Source of the DNA: Pseudoxanthomonas kaohsiungensis | GTDB taxonomy: Bacteria > Pseudomonadota > Gammaproteobacteria > Xanthomonadales > Xanthomonadaceae | NCBI RefSeq assembly: GCF_010211765.1 | Contig: NZ_PDWO01000006.1 | Coordinates: 124,001-188,000 of the forward strand | Direction: 5' to 3' | Length of the DNA: 64,000 nucleotides | In this document: positions 40,062 to 47,522 of the stretch, piece by piece | Layout: every line of letters starts with the position of its first letter | Numbering within the stretch: position 1 is the stretch's first letter | The notes under the pieces: generated by a model | What the model was told of the DNA's origin: nothing | Databases searched by the model: none | What the model saw: only the letters and a program-made list of their open reading frames with translations | Translations under genes and position numbers: made by a program

Positions 40062-41501
40062 TCAGGCGCGCACTTGCGAGGCGTCGACCGGCAGCACCGG
40101 CTGCGACTCGATCGCGGGGGCGGCGCGGTAGGTGCGCAGCACGTTCCAGGCCATCACGAACATGCCGGCCAGGACCAGCAGGCCGCCGAACAGCCGGATC
40201 AGGTAGTACGGATAGGTGGCGGCGAGCGCTTCGACGAAGCTGTAGGTGAGCGTGCCGTCGTCGTTGGTGGCGCGCCACATCAGGCCCTGCATCACCCCGG
40301 CGATCCACATCGAGGCGATGTAGAACACCACGCCCAGGGTATGCATCCAGAAGTGCAGGTCGATCGCCTTGGTCGAGAACATCTGCTCGCGGCCCAGCAG
40401 CCGCGGAAGCAGCGAGTAGATCGAGCCGATCGAGATCATCGCCACCCAGCCCAGCGCGCCGGCGTGGACGTGGCCCACGGTCCAGTCGGTGTAGTGGGAG
40501 AGCGAATTGACCGTCTTGATCGACATCATCGGCCCCTCGAAGGTGGCGATCATGTAGAACGAGATGGCGACGATCAGGAACTTCAGGATCGGGTCGGTGC
40601 GCAGCTTGTACCAGACGCCCGACAGGGTCATGACGCCGTTGATCGCGCCGCCCCAGGAAGGCGCCAGCAGGATCAGCGAGAACACCATGCCCAGCGACTG
40701 CGCCCAGTCCGGCAGCGCGGTGTACAGCAGGTGGTGCGGGCCGGCCCACATGTACACCGCGATCAGCGCCCAGAAGTGCACGATCGACAGCCGGTAGGAG
40801 TAGATCGGCCGCCCGGCCTGCTTGGGCACGAAGTAGTACATCATCCCGAGGAAGCCGGCGGTCAGCAGGAACCCGACCGCGTTGTGGCCGTACCACCACT
40901 GCACCATCGCATCGACCGCGCCGCTGTAGACCGGGTACGACTTGCCCAGCCCCACCGGGATGGCGATGTTGTTGACGATGTGCAGCAGGGCGATGGCGAT
41001 GATGTAGGCGCCATAGAACCAGTTGGCCACGTAGATGTGCTTGACCCTGCGCTTGACGATCGTGCCGAAGAACAGCGCACCGTAGGCCACCCACACGACC
41101 GTGATCAGCAGGTCGATCGGCCATTCCAACTCGGCGTATTCCTTGCCCTGGGTCATGCCCAGCGGCAGGGTGATCGCCGCCAGCAGGATCACCAGCTGCC
41201 AGCCCCAGAACACGAAGGCCGCCAGCCCGTCCGAGATCAGCCGCACGTGGCAGGTGCGCTGGACCACGTGCAGGCTGGTGGCGAACAGGGCGCTGCCGCC
41301 GAAGGCGAAGATCACCGCATTGGTGTGCAGCGGGCGCAGGCGCCCGTAGCTGAGCCATGGCAGGTCGAAGTTCAGCGCCGGCCAGTAGAGCTGCGCGGCG
41401 ATGAGCACGCCTACGGCCATGCCGACGATGCCCCAGACCACGGTCATCACCGCGAACTGGCGCACCACCTTGTCGTTGTAAGTCCCCTGCACGCTTTGCA
41501 T
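40062..41501 (-). CDS. ccoN: cbb3 oxidase subunit I CcoN
   Basis: This 479-residue protein is the catalytic haem-copper subunit with twelve membrane helices. Haem b and CuB ligands appear in [40 protein letters not shown] and [14 protein letters not shown]. The cbb3-type Tyr cross-linked to a His in helix 7 is expected in the [13 protein letters not shown] region. It is the high-affinity terminal oxidase used at low oxygen. An FNR/Anr box is located 59-72 bases upstream of its start. It is the first gene of the locus. Confidence 0.97.
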   Translation of the reverse strand: MQSVQGTYNDKVVRQFAVMTVVWGIVGMAVGVLIAAQLYWPALNFDLPWLSYGRLRPLHTNAVIFAFGGSALFATSLHVVQRTCHVRLISDGLAAFVFWGWQLVILLAAITLPLGMTQGKEYAELEWPIDLLITVVWVAYGALFFGTIVKRRVKHIYVANWFYGAYIIAIALLHIVNNIAIPVGLGKSYPVYSGAVDAMVQWWYGHNAVGFLLTAGFLGMMYYFVPKQAGRPIYSYRLSIVHFWALIAVYMWAGPHHLLYTALPDWAQSLGMVFSLILLAPSWGGAINGVMTLSGVWYKLRTDPILKFLIVAISFYMIATFEGPMMSIKTVNSLSHYTDWTVGHVHAGALGWVAMISIGSIYSLLPRLLGREQMFSTKAIDLHFWMHTLGVVFYIASMWIAGVMQGLMWRATNDDGTLTYSFVEALAATYPYYLIRLFGGLLVLAGMFVMAWNVLRTYRAAPAIESQPVLPVDASQVRA

Positions 41502-41559
41502 GCGTTCCGTCCCTCAATCTGTACGGGGGTGATCATCCCCCCTCGGGGTGATCCGGGCC

Positions 41560-41573
41560 TTGATCGGGATCAA
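41560..41573 (-). promoter_or_regulatory. Perfect FNR/Anr box upstream of ccoN
   Basis: TTGATCGGGATCAA matches the FNR/Anr consensus TTGAT-N4-ATCAA at all ten fixed positions. It is centred 65 bases before the ccoN start. If the site is used at -41.5, transcription would begin near 41525 and GATGAT (41537-41532 on the minus strand) would be the -10 element. This fits the oxygen control known for cco operons. Confidence 0.85.
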
Positions 41574-41787
41574 TGCCTGCCGGATGACGTCGGGTTACCC
41601 ATTGGCGCAGGGCGCGTGCCGCGTGCCGGCACCGGGTCGGAACTGCCTGGCCGGCCGGCGCTGGGTAAATCCTTGCGCCAAGCATAGGCCGAACCCGGCC
41701 GTCGTGCCCCGGTCAGATTGTCCGGGGGTGGGGAAGCGGCGCAGGCCGCGGTATGGTGGCCCGGCGCAGGCAAGGAGCATCGGCGGC

Positions 41788-44490
41788 ATGAGTACCTACG
41801 CCCTGGACGCGGTCTTCCGCCCCAAGTCGGTCGCCGTGGTCGGCGCCAGCCCGCGCGAGCGCTCGGTCGGCCGGGCGGTTGTGCGCAACCTGCGCGAGGC
41901 CGGCTTCGCCGGTCCGGTGGGCCTGGTCAACCCGAAGTACCGGCAGATCGACGGGCTGCCCGCGGTGGCGCGCCTGGCGGACCTGCCGTTCCAGCCGGAG
42001 CTGGTGGTCGTGACCACGCCGCCGGACACGGTGCCGGGGGTGGTCGCCGAGGCGGTGGCCGCCGGCGCCCGTGCCGCGGTGGTGGTCACCGCCGGCCTCG
42101 GGCAGGGGCCGGGTTCCCTGCTCGAGCGCCTGCGCGAGGCGGCGCGCCCGCACGGCCTGCGCGTGGTCGGGCCCAACTGCCTGGGGGTGATGGCCCCGCA
42201 TGTCGGGCTCAACGCCAGCTTCGCCGCGCGCAGCCCGCTCAAGGGCGACCTGGCGCTGGTGTCGCAATCGGGCGCGATCGCCTCGGGGCTGGTGGAATGG
42301 GGCGTGGCGCGCTCGATCGGGTTCTCGGCCGTGGTTTCGCTGGGCGACGCGCTGGACGTGGATTTCGGGGACCTGCTGGACTGGTTCGCCCAGGACACGA
42401 AGACCCGCGCGATCCTGCTCTACATCGAATCGATCCGCGACGCGCGCAAGTTCATGTCCGCCGCGCGCGCGGCCGCGCGCGCCAAGCCGGTGGTGGTGGT
42501 CAAGTCCGGCCGCCACGCCCAGGGTGCGCGGGCGGCCGCCACCCATACCGGCGCCCTGGCCGGCTCGGACGCGGTCTACGACGCCGCGTTCCGCCGCGCC
42601 GGCCTGCTGCGGGTGCTGGCCCTGGACGAGCTGTTCGCCGCCGCCAAGACCCTCGGCCACCTGCGCAGCGCGCCCGGCGGGCGGCTGGCGATCCTGACCA
42701 ATGGCGGCGGCATCGGCGTGCTGGCGGTGGACCGGCTGGTCGACCTCGGCGGTACCCTGGCCGCGCTGGACGAGGCCACGGTGCGCCGCCTCGACGGCAT
42801 GCTGCCGCCGACCTGGTCGCGCGCCAATCCGGTGGACATCGTCGGCGACGCCGATGCGTCGCGCTATGCGCATGCGCTGGAAGCGCTGCTGTCGGACCGC
42901 GAGAACGATGCGGTGCTGGTGATGAACGTGCCGACCGCGCTGGCCTCCTCCACGGATGCCGCCGACGCGGTGACGCGGGTGCTGGCGCAGCGCCCGCGCC
43001 CCGGCGCAGGCAAGCCGGTGCTGGGGGTCTGGCTGGGTCGCGAGCCGGCCGCGCTCGCCGCGCTCGAAGCGGCCGGCGTGCCGACCTACAACACCGAGGC
43101 CGGTGCGATACGTGGCTACACCTACCTGGTCCGGCATCGCGAGGCGCAGCAGGCGCTGATGGAGACGCCGCCGAGCCTGCCGGAGGATTTCGTGGTCGAC
43201 AGCGCCGCCGCGCAGGCGGTGGTCGCCGGCGCGCTGGCGCAGGGGCGGCAGTGGCTGGACCCGCTGGAGGTCAACGCGCTGATGGCCGCCTACGGCATCC
43301 CGATCACGCCCGTCACCCTGGCCGGCGACGCCGATGCGGCGGCCGCCGCGGCCGCGCCGCTGCTGGCCGATGGCATGCAGGTGGCGCTGAAGATCCTGTC
43401 GCCGGACATCCTGCACAAGTCCGACGTCGATGGCGTGCGCCTGAACCTGGCCAGCGAGGCGGCGGTGCGCGAGGCGGCCGGGGCGATCCTGGCCCGGGTG
43501 CGCGAACTGCGGCCGGACGCGAAGATCCAGGGCGTCACCGTGCATCCGATGATCGTGCGGCCCAAGGCGCGCGAGCTGATCGCCGGCCTGGCCGACGATC
43601 CGACCTTCGGCCCGATCGTCGTGTTCGGTCGTGGCGGCACGGCGGTGGAGGTGATCGACGACAAGGCCCTGGCCCTGCCGCCGCTGGACCTGCGCCTGGC
43701 CCACGAGCTGATCTCGCGCACGCGCGTGTCGCGCATCCTCAAGGCCTATCGCGACGTGCCCGCGGCGGACGAGCGCGCGGTCGCGCTGGTGCTGGTCAAG
43801 CTGGCGCAGATGGCGGCGGACATCCCGCAGGTGCGGGAACTGGACATCAATCCCCTTCTCGCGGACCGGGACGGCGTGATCGCGGTGGATGCGCGCGTTT
43901 CCGTCGCGCCGCATCCGGGCCCGGCGCAGAAGGGCCCGTGGCACTCGCGATTCGTCATCCGCCCGTACCCGAAGGAGTGGGAACGCGAGGTCGAGCTGGC
44001 ACACGGCCGGCGCATGTTCGTGCGGCCGGTGCGGCCGGAGGACGAGGACATGTTCCGCGCGTTCTTCGAGCGGGTCAGCGACGAGGACCTGCGCCTGCGA
44101 TTCTTCTCGGCGGTGCGCCACTTCAGCCACGAGTTCATCGCCCGGCTGACCCAGCTCGACTACGCCCGATCGATCGCGCTGGTGGCGATCGACCCTGGCA
44201 GCGGCGAGATGCTCGGCGCGGTGCGCCTGCTGGCCGACGCCAACTACGAACGCGGCGAGTACGGGATCCTGGTGCGCTCGGACCTGAAGGGCTTCGGCAT
44301 CGGCTGGCAGCTGATGCGGATCATGATCGAGTACGCGGGCACGATCGGCCTGAAGCTCATCGAGGGCCAGGTCCTGCGCGAGAACGTGACCATGCTGGCG
44401 ATGTGCCAGCAGCTGGGCTTCCGGATCCGTCCCGACGCGGACGACGCCACGCTGATGGACGTGACGCTGGACGTCGCCGCGCCGCCCTGA
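41788..44490 (+). CDS. Pat-type protein acetyltransferase (acyl-CoA synthetase-like plus GNAT)
   Basis: This 900-residue protein joins an ADP-forming acyl-CoA synthetase-like module and a GNAT acetyltransferase. The order is a CoA-binding Rossmann domain (FRPKSVAVVGASPRERSVG, residues 8-130), ligase domain (LVSQSGAIASGLVEW with the residues around a possible phospho-His, THTGALAGSD), an ATP-grasp domain (about 500-700; KILSPDILHKSDVDGVRLNL) and the C-terminal GNAT domain (730-890; RRMFVRPVRPEDEDMFRAFF). This is the architecture of Pat/Pka lysine acetyltransferases such as those controlling acetyl-CoA synthetase. AAGGAG at 41772-41777 precedes ATG 41788. It is divergent from ccoN. Confidence 0.93.
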   Translation: MSTYALDAVFRPKSVAVVGASPRERSVGRAVVRNLREAGFAGPVGLVNPKYRQIDGLPAVARLADLPFQPELVVVTTPPDTVPGVVAEAVAAGARAAVVVTAGLGQGPGSLLERLREAARPHGLRVVGPNCLGVMAPHVGLNASFAARSPLKGDLALVSQSGAIASGLVEWGVARSIGFSAVVSLGDALDVDFGDLLDWFAQDTKTRAILLYIESIRDARKFMSAARAAARAKPVVVVKSGRHAQGARAAATHTGALAGSDAVYDAAFRRAGLLRVLALDELFAAAKTLGHLRSAPGGRLAILTNGGGIGVLAVDRLVDLGGTLAALDEATVRRLDGMLPPTWSRANPVDIVGDADASRYAHALEALLSDRENDAVLVMNVPTALASSTDAADAVTRVLAQRPRPGAGKPVLGVWLGREPAALAALEAAGVPTYNTEAGAIRGYTYLVRHREAQQALMETPPSLPEDFVVDSAAAQAVVAGALAQGRQWLDPLEVNALMAAYGIPITPVTLAGDADAAAAAAAPLLADGMQVALKILSPDILHKSDVDGVRLNLASEAAVREAAGAILARVRELRPDAKIQGVTVHPMIVRPKARELIAGLADDPTFGPIVVFGRGGTAVEVIDDKALALPPLDLRLAHELISRTRVSRILKAYRDVPAADERAVALVLVKLAQMAADIPQVRELDINPLLADRDGVIAVDARVSVAPHPGPAQKGPWHSRFVIRPYPKEWEREVELAHGRRMFVRPVRPEDEDMFRAFFERVSDEDLRLRFFSAVRHFSHEFIARLTQLDYARSIALVAIDPGSGEMLGAVRLLADANYERGEYGILVRSDLKGFGIGWQLMRIMIEYAGTIGLKLIEGQVLRENVTMLAMCQQLGFRIRPDADDATLMDVTLDVAAPP

Positions 44491-44655
44491 CGGTCGCCAC
44501 CTTGCCTGCCGGCTGCCCGGCGTTGGCGTGGCGGGCATGGCTCGCCGTGGCGGGTCCTGGACGGCGGAACGCAGCAAGCCTCGCCCCGCGCCCGCATCGC
44601 GCGGTATTCACGGCGCATGCCTATGGTGTCCGGACGCCATGGCGGGAACGATGTG

Positions 44656-45561
44656 ATGGACGCGGCGCGGAACGCACCGGTGGATGTACTCGTGATCGGC
44701 GGGGGGCCCGCCGGACTGACAGCGGCCACCTACCTGGGACGCCTGCACCGGCGATGCCTGGTGCTGGATGCCGGCGACAGCCGCGCGCGCTGGATCCCCG
44801 AGACCAACAACTGCCCGGGCTTTCCCCAGGGCATCGCCGGCACCGCCCTGCTGGCGCGCATGCGCGAGCAGGCGGCGGTCCACGGCGCGGCCTTCGAGCA
44901 GGCCACGGTGACCTCGCTGCGGCGCACGGCCGGCGGATTCGAGGTGCAGGACGAAAGCGGCCGGCGCTGGCATGGCCACGCCGTGATCCTGGCCAGCGGC
45001 CTGAGCGACCGCCTGCCGGCGATGGCCCACGGCGAGGAAGCGGTGGCGTGCGGCGCGCTGCGGCTGTGCCCGGTCTGCGACGCCTACGAGGTCACGGATC
45101 GCGACATCGGCCTGTTCGGCCCGTGGGATGCCATCGTCGCCCACACCCGGTTCCTGCGCGGCTACAGCGCGCGGCTTTCGCTGCTGCCGACCGATGCGCA
45201 CGGCGATCCGGCCGCGCTGGAGGGCATGGCGGCGCGGGTGCTGCCGGCCGGCGGGCGGCTGCTGTTCGACGGCCGCCGCTGCGGCTACGTGGTCGAGGGC
45301 GACGACTGCTTCTGGTTCGACACCGTGTATCCGTTCCTCGGCTGCGACAGCAGCGCCGGCCTGGCGGCGCAGGCCGGTGTCGTGCTGACCGATACCGGCG
45401 AGATCCCGGTGGACCGCAGCCACCAGACCACCGGCGTGCCCGGCCTGTACGCGGTCGGCGACGTGGTCAGCGGGTTGAACCAGATCTCGGTGGCGGTGGG
45501 CCAGGCCGCGGTGGCGGCGCTGGACGTCCACGCCAGGCTGCCGTTCGCACCCCGCGCGTAG
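44656..45561 (+). CDS. Thioredoxin-reductase-like FAD-dependent oxidoreductase
   Basis: This 301-residue flavoprotein has the FAD motif VDVLVIGGGPAGLTAATYLGR at the very N-terminus, the thioredoxin-reductase-like fold and a CPVC motif in LRLCPVCDAYEV at the position of the redox-active CxxC. However, the NADPH-binding Gly motif (usually GGGxSA) is replaced by FGPWDAIVAH, so the NADPH site is doubtful. The C-terminal FAD segment LYAVGDVVSGLNQISVAVGQ is normal. ATG 44656 was taken as start; ATG 44617 would add 13 residues, and neither has a clear ribosome binding site. The physiological partner is unknown. Confidence 0.82.
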   Translation: MDAARNAPVDVLVIGGGPAGLTAATYLGRLHRRCLVLDAGDSRARWIPETNNCPGFPQGIAGTALLARMREQAAVHGAAFEQATVTSLRRTAGGFEVQDESGRRWHGHAVILASGLSDRLPAMAHGEEAVACGALRLCPVCDAYEVTDRDIGLFGPWDAIVAHTRFLRGYSARLSLLPTDAHGDPAALEGMAARVLPAGGRLLFDGRRCGYVVEGDDCFWFDTVYPFLGCDSSAGLAAQAGVVLTDTGEIPVDRSHQTTGVPGLYAVGDVVSGLNQISVAVGQAAVAALDVHARLPFAPRA

Positions 45562-45622
45562 GCGCCGAGCCTGCCTGCGCGCCTGTGGCGTGGGCAGGAC
45601 GCGTGTTGGCGGACGCTGCGAT

Positions 45623-45713
45623 AGGAGGCGGGCTTGCCCCCGATCCGTCGCCTGGACCAGCGCGATGTTCCCGCTTCTCGGGGGCGTATATCGCCGGCGA
45701 GCTGGGCTCCTAC
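45623..45713. repeat. Degenerate REP-like doublet ending in CTAC
   Basis: The left arm begins ATAGGAGGCGGGCTTGCC (45623), and the right arm ends GAGCTGGGCTCCTAC (45713). Both are recognisable as worn copies of the GTAGGAGC palindromes at 25812. The right CTAC (45710-45713) holds the TAG stop of prpF. The element occupies most of the 148-base gap between two convergent genes. Confidence 0.6.
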
Positions 45714-46921
45714 ACCAGCGGCAGTGCGTCGGCGGGGACGCGCACGTGGCCTTCCATCAGCACACGCGCGCTGCGGCTCATCAGCGCCTTGGTGACGGTC
45801 CACTGGCCGTCGACCTGTCGCGCTTCGGCGCCGACGCGCAAGGTGCCGGACGGGTGGCCGAAGCGCACCGAGTCGCGCGGCCCGCCGCCGGCGGCCAGGT
45901 TCACCAGGGTGCCGGGGATGGCCGCCGCCGTGCCGATCGCCACCGCCGCGGTGCCCATCATCGCGTGGTGCAGCTTGCCCATCGACATCGCGCGCACGCG
46001 CAGGTCGATGTCGCCGGCGTCCACCTGCTTGCCACTGGAGGACACGTAACCGGCGGCTGGCGCGACGAAGGCCACCTTGGGCGTGTGCTGGCGCCTGGCC
46101 GCGTCGGCGACGTCGGCGATCAGGCCCATGCGCACCGCGCCATGCGCGCGGATGGCTTCGAAGCGCGCCAGCGCGGCGGCGTCGGCGTTGATCGCCTCCT
46201 GCAGCTCGCTGCCGGTGTAGCCGATGTCGGCGGCGTTGACGAAGATGGTCGGGATGCCGGCGTTGATCAGCGTCGCCTGCAGCGTGCCGACGCCGGGCAC
46301 GTCCAGGGTGTCGACGAGGTGGCCGGTCGGGAACATTGCCCCGCCGTCCTCGCCCTCGTCGGCCGGTTCGAGGAACTCGAGCTGGATCTCGGCGGCGGGG
46401 AAGGTGACGCCGTCCAGTTCGAAGTCGCCGTCCTCGACCACCTGCCCGCCGGCCATCGGCACGTGGGCGACGATGGTCTTGCCGATGTTGGCCTGCCAGA
46501 TGCGCACGACGGCCACGCCGTCGCGCGGCAGCCGGGCCGCATCGACCAGTCCGGCGGATATCGCGAACGGGCCGACCGCGGCCGACAGGTTGCCGCAGTT
46601 GCCGGACCAGTCGACGAAGGCGCTGTCGATCGAGACCTGGCCGAACAGGTAATCCACGTCATGGCCGGCGCGCGTGCTCCGCGACACGATCACCGACTTG
46701 CTGGTCGAGGAGGTCGCCCCGCCCATCCCGTCGATCTGCTTGCCATACGGATCGGGCGAGCCGATCACGCGCAGCAGCAGGGCATCGCGTGCGGCGCCTG
46801 GTTGCCGCGCCGCCAGCGGCAGGTCCTCCAGGCGGAAGAACACGCCCTTGGAGGTGCCGCCGCGCATGTAGGTGGCGGGGATGCGCGTTTGCGGGGCGGG
46901 GCGCGTCGGCGTGGAAGCCAT
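45710..46921 (-). CDS. prpF: 2-methylaconitate cis-trans isomerase PrpF
   Basis: This 403-residue protein has the PrpF pattern, IPATYMRGGTSKGVFFRLEDLP with the catalytic Lys of the TSKG motif, DGMGGATSSTSKSVIVS and SGNCGNLSAAVGPFAI. PrpF converts the trans-2-methylaconitate made by AcnD to the cis form that the next aconitase can use. It is made only where acnD is present, which agrees with acnD two genes upstream. The stop lies in the degenerate repeat. The N-terminal dozen residues are poorly conserved. Confidence 0.95.
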   Translation of the reverse strand: MASTPTRPAPQTRIPATYMRGGTSKGVFFRLEDLPLAARQPGAARDALLLRVIGSPDPYGKQIDGMGGATSSTSKSVIVSRSTRAGHDVDYLFGQVSIDSAFVDWSGNCGNLSAAVGPFAISAGLVDAARLPRDGVAVVRIWQANIGKTIVAHVPMAGGQVVEDGDFELDGVTFPAAEIQLEFLEPADEGEDGGAMFPTGHLVDTLDVPGVGTLQATLINAGIPTIFVNAADIGYTGSELQEAINADAAALARFEAIRAHGAVRMGLIADVADAARRQHTPKVAFVAPAAGYVSSSGKQVDAGDIDLRVRAMSMGKLHHAMMGTAAVAIGTAAAIPGTLVNLAAGGGPRDSVRFGHPSGTLRVGAEARQVDGQWTVTKALMSRSARVLMEGHVRVPADALPLV

Positions 46922-46945
46922 GTCATCCGTTCCGGAAGGCGGGGT

Positions 46946-47521
46946 TCAAGCGAGCAGGTCGGGCTGCACGGGAGCGGGTTGCGCGGGCGGGCGCAGCGGG
47001 AAGGTGTCGACCACCTCGTAGCGGTAGTCGGCGCCGCGTCCGGCCACCTCCACCAGTTCGACGGCGTCGATCTGCCAGGGCACCGGCGCGATCGCGCGCG
47101 GCTCGAGCTGGCGATCGGCGAGGTAGCTGACCGTGACATGGGCGCGGTGGCCGAACGCCTGCGCCAGGCCGTGGTCTTCGAGCTTGGAACGCACGTCGGC
47201 CATCAGCAGCTTCATGCCGAGCGGCTTGTGGCCGGCGGGCACGAACTTCCAGTGGATGCGCCCGGGCGTGTTGCCGGAGCTGCGCAGCTGGTCGAGCTGC
47301 AGGCAGAGCGCGCGCGCCTCGAGCCGGCTGCAGGCCAGGCGCAGGTGTTCGCGCGCCTCGGGCGGATGCAGGTCCGACAGCGACTGGTGCCAGTTGCGCG
47401 GCGGGTACAGGGCGCGGCCCAGGGCCTGGTCGAGGCCGCTTTCGGCCAGCACCTGCAGCAGCGCCTCGCGCACCGTGTCGGGCACGCGCACCATCACGAA
47501 CAGTTCGCCGGGTTGTGCCAT
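46946..47521 (-). CDS. 2'-5' RNA ligase-like 2H phosphoesterase
   Basis: This 191-residue protein has two H-x-(S/T) motifs, NWHQSLSDL (near residue 44) and GHRAHVTVSY (near residue 128), which form the active site of the 2H phosphoesterase superfamily (LigT/ThpR-like). The likely reaction is opening of 2',3'-cyclic or 1',2'-cyclic phosphates of RNA or small nucleotides; the first motif uses Ser instead of Thr. It lies between acnD and prpF, one base after acnD and 24 bases before prpF, a place where no known enzyme of the 2-methylcitrate cycle belongs. Confidence 0.82.
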   Translation of the reverse strand: MAQPGELFVMVRVPDTVREALLQVLAESGLDQALGRALYPPRNWHQSLSDLHPPEAREHLRLACSRLEARALCLQLDQLRSSGNTPGRIHWKFVPAGHKPLGMKLLMADVRSKLEDHGLAQAFGHRAHVTVSYLADRQLEPRAIAPVPWQIDAVELVEVAGRGADYRYEVVDTFPLRPPAQPAPVQPDLLA

Positions 47522-47522
47522 C

